A program made the translations under genes and the position numbers. A DNA stretch of 11,877 nt from a bacterium. GTDB lineage: Bacteria; Babelota; Babeliae; Babelales; RVW-14. This document shows positions 1 through 5,791 of this stretch, in pieces (positions within the stretch are counted from its first letter, which is position 1; each line of letters opens with the position of its first letter). The notes beneath the pieces are model-generated. The model did no database searches and was not told the origin of the DNA. It saw only the letters and a program-made list of their open reading frames with translations. The stretch lies in contig JAHFBQ010000006.1 of the NCBI GenBank assembly GCA_023249935.1, forward strand, positions 1 to 11,877, written 5' to 3'.

Positions 1-84
1 TTTTTTCTATTATGAATATAACTAAGAAAAGTACTTAGTAAAAAGAAGTATAACTGTAATGAACTTAACCGAAAGGATCCCATT

Positions 85-288
85 ATGATGAAGCTAAACG
101 TATTGGCTTTACTTGGTATCGTTGCTGCCTTGGGTATGTCAGGTTGCGGCAAAAAGAAAGCAGATAGAGCCCGCCGTGATGACCGTGGTGTGCATATGAA
201 AAAAGATCATAGAAACAAAAAACCAAGAAAAGATCGTAAGCAAAAACGTGAAATGCGTCGCGATGAACGCAACATGTTCGCTAAGTAA
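85..288 (+). CDS. Tiny, highly basic lipoprotein (67 aa), function unknown
   Basis: A 67-residue protein with a lipoprotein signal: the two Met and Lys at the start, a hydrophobic stretch (about residues 5-17) and the lipobox G-M-S-G-C, which puts the lipidated Cys at residue 21. The mature part is almost entirely Lys/Arg with some Asp/Glu and has no hydrophobic core, so it is probably disordered or binds an anionic partner such as LPS, peptidoglycan or nucleic acid (inference). An AAGGA ribosome site at 73-77 lies 7 nt before the ATG at 85; a second ATG follows directly at 88 and is the alternative start. A similar but not identical small lipoprotein gene follows 31 nt downstream, so the two are probably co-transcribed. 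I recognise no family. The coding call rests on the signal peptide, the ribosome site and the paired neighbour. Confidence 0.75.
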   Translation: MMKLNVLALLGIVAALGMSGCGKKKADRARRDDRGVHMKKDHRNKKPRKDRKQKREMRRDERNMFAK

Positions 289-319
289 TTAGCGAGATTA
301 CGATTAAAAAGGAGATCGA

Positions 320-496
320 ATGAGCAAAAAACTTATGGCTCTCGTGGGTCTTTTAGCGGTATGCGGTTTTATGACCGGCTGCTGCAAAAAGAAATGCGAA
401 CCAAAAGGTGCAGCCCGCCAGTATAAAACCAATAAAAAAGCAGACAAAAAAGGCGTTGCTCACAAGAACAAAAAAGATGTGAAGCGCGGCTACTAG
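320..496 (+). CDS. Tiny, Lys-rich lipoprotein (58 aa), function unknown
   Basis: A short gene with a good AGGAG ribosome site (310-314, 5 nt before the ATG). The protein has a basic start, a hydrophobic stretch (about residues 5-18) and a lipobox M-T-G-C with the lipidated Cys at residue 21. Two further Cys follow, at 22 and 26 (CCKKKC). The remaining 32 residues are rich in Lys, Asn, Gly and Arg. Overall it has the same design as the preceding 67-aa protein (signal, Cys at 21, then a run of lysines), so the two may be divergent duplicates, but the tails do not align well. The extra cysteines could allow disulphide bonds or metal binding (inference). A strong terminator begins 21 nt after the stop and probably ends the two-gene transcript. 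Confidence 0.75.
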   Translation: MSKKLMALVGLLAVCGFMTGCCKKKCEPKGAARQYKTNKKADKKGVAHKNKKDVKRGY

Positions 497-517
497 TAGC
501 TCGTCTTTCAAGATCGC

Positions 518-551
518 GGGCCGGGAGAAGAAATTCTCCCGGCCCTTTTTT
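518..551 (+). terminator. Rho-independent terminator after the small lipoprotein pair
   Basis: A perfect 12-bp GC-rich stem (518-529 with 534-545), a GAAA tetraloop, and a run of six T on the plus strand (546-551). It has the polarity to end the transcript of the two small lipoprotein genes. On the minus strand no T-run follows the stem, so it should not efficiently stop the convergent 804-aa protein gene. Confidence 0.93.
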
Positions 552-572
552 ATCACTCAAGAATGAATATTT

Positions 573-595
573 GGTTTATTGATTATCAATATACC
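573..595. repeat. Imperfect 23-bp palindrome over the stop of the 804-aa gene
   Basis: Arms of 11 bases around a single central T, with one mismatch: GGTtTATTGAT and ATCAATAtACC. It covers the TGA stop codon of the minus-strand gene and lies in the short gap between convergent transcription units. No T-run follows on either strand, so it does not look like an intrinsic terminator. It could be a protein-binding site or simply an mRNA 3' hairpin. Confidence 0.5.
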
Positions 596-3000
596 TCAAC
601 AGCCTGGCGCGTATCTTCCAAGTCTCTCGGCTGCTCATCTGCCCCAAGATCTGCTTCCGATGCAGCCTCTTCACCACCAATATCCTCTGGATCCATCACC
701 ATGGCATCAAGATTAGCCACTTCAACATCAACGCCAGCCTTAGCCTTCGCCACCACAGCCTGAATCTTTTTCATAACGCCGTCGTATCCATTGACCGCCG
801 CAAAAGTTTTTATGAACGCATCAACACCATCGTCGTCAGCTCTAAGATAAATATCAGTCAGTTCTTTGGCCAGCACAGGAACATCAGGCTTACCAAGTGC
901 GCGAACGGTCAACGCAACAAGCGCTTCTTTTGCACCATCAACGTCATAGGCAAAACTAAAATTATGACCCTGTCGATGCAAAACATTGGTACGAATATAC
1001 GGATCTACTACCGCCGTAAAATAAGCAAGCCCTGAACCAATACCCTCAGCAACAGCCTTGAAATCATCATCAGAAATTTTAAGAGGAATTAACGATGGCG
1101 CTTCATCGCCACCAGCAGTACGCGGTTTATCACCTATGCCATCCAAGAAGCTCTGTACTTGTTGTATGCTTTCACCATCACAACCAGCTGCAGCCATTGC
1201 TGAGATGACGTCGGGTAATATTGTTGCTAATTTCTCAAGCCGCTGATTGATCACCTGTGTAATAAAATCTTCAGCATCTTCTTTAATAAAACCATCGTTA
1301 TATTCTTGCAAATGCGTCAACAATGCATACACAAAGAGTGCTTTCTCTAGAGGATTACGCTCAGCCGTCAGTTGCGGCACAATCGAGGTGAACAGAGCGG
1401 TACGAGCTTTATGACCAGCAGTACCACGTAGTACATTGAGCGACTGTATAAACTCCGTCGAACCACCTGGCATATCAGCGACAACGCGTGCATACAACAC
1501 ATTAAGTGGGAACTGCACCAGATCTAGAAGCGGTTGATATATATCGCGCACTGCGTCAAATGCCGCCTGAGAGCTTTTTGCATACTTACTACCCCCCGTT
1601 TTCTCGAGGCGGTTGAGCAACATAGTAACATTAGCCAAAATAAAATCATCTCCATCAAACGCGAGTGGGTCTGAGCCATCATTCGATGGAACTTTGTTTG
1701 CGCTGTTAAGCATAAGAATGAGTTTGAGAACAAACACCTCTTCAGGCGCCAACGTCAACATCGGCGTAAGCTCATCAATAACAGCCTGATCAGTTAATTC
1801 TTCTCCCAGAGCAACAATTACTTCATCAAACGGTGTAGCCGCATCACCAAAGCCAGCGTACCCAAGCGGTATCGTCGCAGAAACAGCAGTACCATCTTCT
1901 AGAGAAAAATTAACAGTCAATGTATCCACATCAAAATCTGCTGCGCCAAGTGCCTCTTGTAATCCAGCGATAAATGCCGCTCGATTAGGCGTCTGTTCAA
2001 TTGATGCTGGTACTTTTGCCGATACTTTTGAAGCGAGACCAGCAGCCTTTTGGCCCAAAGAGCTGCCCGTTACCTTGCCCATGGCCTGACTTGCTAACCC
2101 AGCAACTTTGGCGCCATGACTTGTCATAAGCGCGGTCCCAACAGACTGGCCGCTCGCTTTTGCGGCCCCTGCGGACCTAGCTGCACCGCCAACAAAGTCC
2201 CCGACGTCGTCGCGGCCTGTCACTGTAGAAGCAAGTTTACCAGCAAGTCCTGCCCCATGCTTCATGGCAGAACCAGCCAGCGCACTCTTGACATCTCTTC
2301 CTTCTGCATGTGCTGTTGAGGCGGTCACCGCAGTATCGGTAACCATCTCGGCAATATCATCTCTACCAGTAATTTGTTTTGCAACCTTACCAGCCATCTG
2401 TGCAGCCATTGCTGCAAACATTGGATTTTGCGCTAACGTGCTCAGAGCGCCCTTCGCAGCGCTTCCAGCGCTTGATAAGGCGCCTTTTGCTTTCTGTTTT
2501 AATTCTTCTTTTTTAGCATCCGCCGCAGCTTTCGCATCAGCAACTTTTTTGTCTGCAGCAGTTTTCGCTGTAGCAGCTTCTTTTTTGGCGGCAGTTGCCG
2601 CTTTACCAGCTTCCGCTTTTTTTAAATTTTCTGCAGAAACCGGTACTCCTTTTTTACTCACCGGCACTGCAGATGCTGTAGCTGTTTTCGCTGGTGGGGT
2701 TGCAGCTTTCGGCGGCGTAGAGGGTTTAGACGAAGTAGATGTAGGTGTTTTCGCTGGCGTTGAAGGTTTAGACGGCGCAGGTTTCGGCGGCGTTGATGGC
2801 TTGGCCGCAGGTTTTGGTGCAGCCTTTGGTGGTACAGGTTTTGGCGCAGCCTTAGGCGGTTTTGGTGCAGCAGCCAATAAAAGGGGCTGTTCTACATAAA
2901 GGTTTTGCTCAGCATCAACATCCACCATTCCCCCACCAATAAAAATCATCCCTACAAGCAAAGCTTTAAGACTTAAGCTACCTTTTCTTATCACATTCAT
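586..3000 (-). CDS. Secreted Ala/Pro/Lys-rich protein with internal repeats (804 aa), function unknown
   Basis: I recognise no family. The ATG at 3000 is chosen because GGGAGAG lies 6 nt upstream; an in-frame GTG at 3015 would add five residues and overlap that ribosome site. Residues 1-30 look like a signal peptide (R5, K6, hydrophobic 13-24, possible cleavage after V-D-A30). Residues about 45-120 are a Pro/Ala/Lys/Ser/Thr-rich linker with motifs such as KPSTPPKPAP. Residues about 125-175 are an Ala/Lys/Glu-rich helix, probably a coiled coil. Residues about 203-302 contain two copies of a 50-residue unit carrying TGRDD, and a degenerate third copy follows. From about 340 to 770 there is a mostly helical, more ordinary globular region, then an acidic tail. 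The design (export signal, extended Pro linker, repeats, globular domain) fits a surface or periplasm-spanning protein. Function is unknown. Confidence 0.85.
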   Translation of the reverse strand: MNVIRKGSLSLKALLVGMIFIGGGMVDVDAEQNLYVEQPLLLAAAPKPPKAAPKPVPPKAAPKPAAKPSTPPKPAPSKPSTPAKTPTSTSSKPSTPPKAATPPAKTATASAVPVSKKGVPVSAENLKKAEAGKAATAAKKEAATAKTAADKKVADAKAAADAKKEELKQKAKGALSSAGSAAKGALSTLAQNPMFAAMAAQMAGKVAKQITGRDDIAEMVTDTAVTASTAHAEGRDVKSALAGSAMKHGAGLAGKLASTVTGRDDVGDFVGGAARSAGAAKASGQSVGTALMTSHGAKVAGLASQAMGKVTGSSLGQKAAGLASKVSAKVPASIEQTPNRAAFIAGLQEALGAADFDVDTLTVNFSLEDGTAVSATIPLGYAGFGDAATPFDEVIVALGEELTDQAVIDELTPMLTLAPEEVFVLKLILMLNSANKVPSNDGSDPLAFDGDDFILANVTMLLNRLEKTGGSKYAKSSQAAFDAVRDIYQPLLDLVQFPLNVLYARVVADMPGGSTEFIQSLNVLRGTAGHKARTALFTSIVPQLTAERNPLEKALFVYALLTHLQEYNDGFIKEDAEDFITQVINQRLEKLATILPDVISAMAAAGCDGESIQQVQSFLDGIGDKPRTAGGDEAPSLIPLKISDDDFKAVAEGIGSGLAYFTAVVDPYIRTNVLHRQGHNFSFAYDVDGAKEALVALTVRALGKPDVPVLAKELTDIYLRADDDGVDAFIKTFAAVNGYDGVMKKIQAVVAKAKAGVDVEVANLDAMVMDPEDIGGEEAASEADLGADEQPRDLEDTRQAVEVY
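2095..2394 (-). repeat. Two tandem 150-bp coding repeats (50 aa each) in the 804-aa protein
   Basis: Copy 1 is encoded by 2394-2245 and copy 2 by 2244-2095. Shared features are AGK(V/L)A at the start, VTGRDD or ITGRDD eight residues later, an Ala-rich middle, and a HGA...AGL end. The spacing between the two TGRDD motifs is exactly 50 residues. A third, decayed unit follows, with VTGSS at the matching place. All five TGRDD codons differ between the copies (ACTGGTAGAGATGAT against ACAGGCCGCGACGAC), so the duplication is old and is kept at the protein level, not as DNA. Confidence 0.75.
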
Positions 3001-3122
3001 AACCCACTCTCCCACTCATACAGCGCATTAGATCAACTAGTGATACATTTTGAGGGTAGCACAGACGCACTTGAAAGCTCCATGTCGGGAAAAAATGCCT
3101 AAAGAACTCCTAGCTGCATAAG

Positions 3123-3160
3123 AAAACCCCCGCAAGGCTTGTAAGCTTTGCGGGGGGTTA
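3123..3160 (-). terminator. Rho-independent terminator of the 298-aa secreted protein gene
   Basis: The stem pairs CCCCCGCAAGGCT (3127-3139) with AGCTTTGCGGGGGG (3144-3157), with one bulged G, one G-T pair and a 4-nt loop. Read on the minus strand it ends in TTTT. It sits about 25 nt after the stop codon at 3183, where a terminator for that gene is expected. It also separates that gene from the 804-aa protein gene, which therefore probably has its own promoter within 3001-3122; I could not identify one with confidence. Confidence 0.85.
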
Positions 3161-3182
3161 AAAAACTTAAGTTCAGGAATGA

Positions 3183-4079
3183 TTATTGGCCCATGTCACC
3201 ATCGCCAGCATCACGACCCTGACCCTCTTCGTCGCTGTCTTCAGGCCGCTGACGAGGGTTTCCTTGTTGATCGCCGTCAGCTTGTGGATTCCTATTTCTT
3301 TTACTACCAGATTGATGAGCGCCTGGATTTCTAGGAGGTACACCACCAAGCCTAGGCCTACGCATATAGCAATAAGTTCTACGCGCAGCCTCACAACCGA
3401 TAAGCGCACATCCCACTAGTATCTGAATTTCGAGCGAAGCTGCTGCGGTAAAGTGTAAAACTTGCTCAGCAAAAGGCAGTGCTACATTTGCAGCTGCTGC
3501 GAAGCCTGTGGTTGTTACCACACCCATTGTCGCCGCACCCAAAGTAGCTGTAGTACGACCACCACCAGTAGATTGAGCCTGAGTTCTACCTGCTAAAGTA
3601 ATAGCAGCTACAAGCGCCGCAGCTTCAGCCCTGTATTGCGTTTCTTCATCTTCTCTCGCCTGGAGATAGTCATTATATTGTTTTGTAAGCAATGCAGATT
3701 TACCCTTAAGAATCTCTTTATCGCCTCGCATAAGCTTCAATGTTGCAATAAATGTCGATAATGCTTTTTGGCGACGCTCTAGCACTTTTAGCAACTGTTT
3801 CATTGCATCTACAGGACCCGTTGCTTTGAGAAAACCGGGTGTTGCATCGTAATTACCTGACAAAGCTACCCTACCCTTAGAGAAGACCACTACAGATCGC
3901 AATCCTGTATATTCTTCAGTTGTATCTGAAAAAAATTTCTCAGGTCTTGCAAAGATCGGACGCTGAGTTTGCGTACAGATTGACTTAAAGAAATCTGGCA
4001 ACACAGCAGACACAGAAGCCGTTGATAGCGCAAAGCCAACAACAAGCATCAATGCTAAGAATTTTTTGAAACGGTTCAT
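3183..4079 (-). CDS. Secreted protein with coiled coil, hydrophobic middle and charged tail (298 aa), function unknown
   Basis: I recognise no family. The ATG at 4079 is preferred because GGAGG (4085-4089) lies 5 nt upstream; the longer reading frame from 4091 would overlap it. The protein opens with a classic signal peptide (N2, R3, K5, K6, hydrophobic 7-18, cleavage after A-S-V-S-A25). Residues about 90-150 are strongly helical and probably form a coiled coil. Residues about 150-230 carry Ala-rich hydrophobic stretches (about 152-163, 180-203 and 213-230) that could be membrane segments or amphipathic helices. The last about 60 residues are hydrophilic low complexity, first basic (RRPRLGG, GSKRNRN) and then acidic (EDSDEEGQGRDAGDGD). 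A likely promoter lies upstream (4130-4157) and a terminator downstream, so it is probably a single-gene transcript. Confidence 0.85.
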   Translation of the reverse strand: MNRFKKFLALMLVVGFALSTASVSAVLPDFFKSICTQTQRPIFARPEKFFSDTTEEYTGLRSVVVFSKGRVALSGNYDATPGFLKATGPVDAMKQLLKVLERRQKALSTFIATLKLMRGDKEILKGKSALLTKQYNDYLQAREDEETQYRAEAAALVAAITLAGRTQAQSTGGGRTTATLGAATMGVVTTTGFAAAANVALPFAEQVLHFTAAASLEIQILVGCALIGCEAARRTYCYMRRPRLGGVPPRNPGAHQSGSKRNRNPQADGDQQGNPRQRPEDSDEEGQGRDAGDGDMGQ

Positions 4080-4129
4080 AATAACCTCCACGTCATTAAA
4101 TCGTTTTTTACAAATAGAACATTATGATT

Positions 4130-4157
4130 AATGTACCAGCTCTTACCGACTTTGCAA
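4130..4157 (-). promoter_or_regulatory. Possible promoter for the 298-aa secreted protein gene
   Basis: Read on the minus strand, TTGCAA (4157-4152) is followed after 16 nt by TACATT (4135-4130). TGG directly precedes the TACATT, giving an extended -10 pattern. Both hexamers match the sigma-70 consensus at 4 of 6 bases. The ribosome site and ATG lie about 40-50 nt downstream. The same TACATT hexamer appears in the predicted spoVG promoter. A CATAAT about 10 nt further downstream is an alternative -10. Confidence 0.35.
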
Positions 4158-4229
4158 AACGAGTAAAAAGTGGTAAATTTTGGCCTAAATGTTTCTAAGT
4201 GAAATAATACAGAGGGTTTTAAGTAAATG

Positions 4230-4265
4230 AAAAACCGGCGATTTTTTGATTAAATCGCCGGTTTT
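4230..4265 (-). terminator. Terminator hairpin after the thioredoxin-fold gene
   Basis: A perfect 14-bp stem (4231-4244 with 4252-4265) around a 7-nt loop, with A-runs and T-runs at both ends. Because the arms end in AAAA/TTTT, it can work on either strand. Its natural job is to end the minus-strand thioredoxin-fold gene, whose stop lies about 30 nt away. It also shields the next gene, whose promoter lies just beyond. Confidence 0.9.
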
Positions 4266-4293
4266 AGGTGAATTGATTGATTTTTACGTAAAA

Positions 4294-4896
4294 TCAGGCT
4301 TTTTTCGCTGCAAGTCGTACAATCATCTGTTCTACCTGGGCCAACTGGATAGTATCACCCATCAACACTCCTTCACTAGCCGTACACATTAACCCCCCTT
4401 TAAAGAAGAGCACAACGGGCAATGGGAATGACTGCAACCCTACCGTCTTCATACAACCCAAAGCAATCTGATAATTCTGGTTATCTTGCTCACCTTCGCT
4501 GTGCTGAAAAATATCTATAGCAACAAAACGCTGCGCGTTTCCCGCTTTTTGGGCTAGTGGCAGCAACTGCTCCAATAATTTTTGTGATGCAGGATTGCGC
4601 GAAGCGAAAAAGAGTACCACGACCGTATACGCCTGTGATGCTTTGATTACTACCTGATCAAAAGCATCAAACCCATTAATGCAGGCAAATCCGTCACGCT
4701 CTTCTATCTTGACTGGTACAAAATGTTGGTCGGGCTGTACAGCTTGCGACACAGCAACCTTCTCCGTCGACTGGCTAGATTGTTGCTGAGAAAATTTGAT
4801 TACATCCAATACAAGAGGCTGACGAGGCACATAAGCGATAAGGCCGCCAACACACCCTACAACCAACAAGGCACACAGGCCCTTTAGATTTTTCAT
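4294..4896 (-). CDS. Membrane-anchored thioredoxin-fold protein lacking the CxxC cysteines (200 aa)
   Basis: Residues 1-22 are a hydrophobic anchor after M-K-N-L-K. V-V-G-C15 resembles a lipobox, but the hydrophobic run continues past it, so an uncleaved anchor is equally possible. Residues 23-65 are a polar linker. Residues about 66-195 read like a thioredoxin domain: the strand VVVLFFAS (92-99), then a helix after the active-site place, the strand RFVAIDIF, and the FPLPVVLFF strand with P160 in the cis-proline place, followed by KGG. Where thioredoxins have W-C-G-P-C, this protein has R-N-P-A-S (100-104), so both redox cysteines are missing. It therefore cannot do normal dithiol exchange and may be a binding or chaperone-like relative (inference). 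A purine-rich GGGGAGGGGAG precedes the ATG at about 3 nt. It belongs to the minus-strand series of envelope genes. Confidence 0.8.
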   Translation of the reverse strand: MKNLKGLCALLVVGCVGGLIAYVPRQPLVLDVIKFSQQQSSQSTEKVAVSQAVQPDQHFVPVKIEERDGFACINGFDAFDQVVIKASQAYTVVVLFFASRNPASQKLLEQLLPLAQKAGNAQRFVAIDIFQHSEGEQDNQNYQIALGCMKTVGLQSFPLPVVLFFKGGLMCTASEGVLMGDTIQLAQVEQMIVRLAAKKA

Positions 4897-4980
4897 ACTC
4901 CCCTCCCCCTATAATCGATCATCCCTTACAATGAGAGTAAAGGATTATGTGGTTGTGGGGCAAGGAAAGGGGAAAGAGGG

Positions 4981-5661
4981 CTACCCCTTCGATGAGAGAT
5001 GCACTGCAAGCTGCCTTTTAAGTTCAAGGGCTGGTTGATAATCAGGATCAAAAGTAATCAATGTCACAAGAACATCGTGCGCCTGCGTGTACCGCGCAAG
5101 CTTATACAAGGTAAGTGCCCGGAAAAAATAGGCATCACTGTATTCACCACCAACCTCAATTGCGCGGGCAAAAAGCGTTAATGCTTTTTCATATTCCTTC
5201 TTATATAACCAATACTGCCCTTGGTTACAGTAAACCGCTTCGGGGGTTTGATACGACGGAATTGCCAATGCGTCTTGCCACAGGGCAAATGCTTTAGCTT
5301 CTTGTCCTAGTTCTGCCAACGCACAGGCATAATTATTGAGCACTTCAGCACGCAATGCAGGCACCGTTGAGCAGCGAAGTGCCTGTTCAAATGCTTCTAC
5401 ACTAAGAGCTGGCATCCCTAGTTTGAGTAACAATGAGCCCTTGAGCACCCAGTACCGCTCCCGCTTACTATCGATCGCAAGCGCCTGATCAACGGAACCC
5501 AACGCTTTACGCCAAGCAACCTCGCCCGACTGCTCAAGTCGCAACTCTTGTAAACTTTTTTTGTACCAAAATTCGGCATCCTTTTTCGCCTGAGGTTTTT
5601 TTGTACAAGCACACAAAAAAAGCAGCCCCAAGCCAGTAAAAAAAATTACATTATTTTTCAT
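4981..5661 (-). CDS. TPR-repeat lipoprotein (226 aa)
   Basis: The start at 5661 is chosen because it gives a textbook lipoprotein signal (M-K-N-N, hydrophobic 5-16, lipobox L-C-A-C with Cys19). The frame stays open to 5763, but that extension would put 34 non-signal residues in front and run into the divergent dnaA leader. The ribosome site is weak (GTGGAT). After Cys19 the protein is made of tetratricopeptide helix pairs, about residues 45-215. These show the usual W/Y-LG-Y-A-F-AL-P pattern, for example YWVLKGSLLLKLG, NNYACALAELGQ, YEKALTLFARAIEV and AYFFRALTLYKLARY. TPR lipoproteins act as protein-docking scaffolds on the periplasmic face, for example in outer-membrane assembly or pilus assembly (PilF/PilW type). 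The domain does not tell which role applies here. It is transcribed divergently from dnaA. Confidence 0.85.
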   Translation of the reverse strand: MKNNVIFFTGLGLLFLCACTKKPQAKKDAEFWYKKSLQELRLEQSGEVAWRKALGSVDQALAIDSKRERYWVLKGSLLLKLGMPALSVEAFEQALRCSTVPALRAEVLNNYACALAELGQEAKAFALWQDALAIPSYQTPEAVYCNQGQYWLYKKEYEKALTLFARAIEVGGEYSDAYFFRALTLYKLARYTQAHDVLVTLITFDPDYQPALELKRQLAVHLSSKG

Positions 5662-5682
5662 ATCCACGCGAAGTTTTAAAAT

Positions 5683-5691
5683 TGGTATACT
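5683..5691 (+). promoter_or_regulatory. Extended -10 promoter for dnaA
   Basis: TGG followed by TATACT (5686-5691) fits an extended -10 element (TGnTATAAT, with one hexamer mismatch). No good -35 is seen, as is common for this promoter type. The start of transcription would fall near 5698, giving a leader of about 95 nt to the GTG start at 5792. The element sits in the divergent gap, 22 nt upstream of the TPR lipoprotein start, so the two genes may share regulation. Confidence 0.4.
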
Positions 5692-5791
5692 GACCCTTTG
5701 TAGTACCTGCTCTATTTTTATGCTTTCTGTGAATGTAGTTAAAAAGCCATACCATTGCAACAAGCAACATCGTTTGGCTCTTGAGGATCAT

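Noticed and set aside
22..60. Possible promoter and small palindrome (CTAAG/CTTAG) before the first lipoprotein gene
   Set aside because: TATAAC (49-54) and TGTAAT (55-60) are possible -10 elements, but no -35 at proper spacing is visible and the 5-bp arms are too short to be meaningful. A promoter is likely nearby but cannot be placed.
2264..2899. A 211-aa open frame on the plus strand opposite the 804-aa protein gene
   Set aside because: It is the mirror of the Ala/Lys/Pro-rich coding region: GC-rich third positions on the minus strand keep the opposite frame open. It has no ribosome site and the minus-strand gene has a clear signal peptide and start.
3001..3122. Promoter for the 804-aa protein gene
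   Set aside because: The preceding terminator implies a promoter here, but I found no convincing pair of hexamers on the minus strand.
5655..5670. DnaA-box candidate ATATCCACG, and TTATCCATG at about 7153-7161 inside dnaA
   Set aside because: Each matches TTATCCACA at only 7 of 9 bases and they are isolated, so they are expected by chance.
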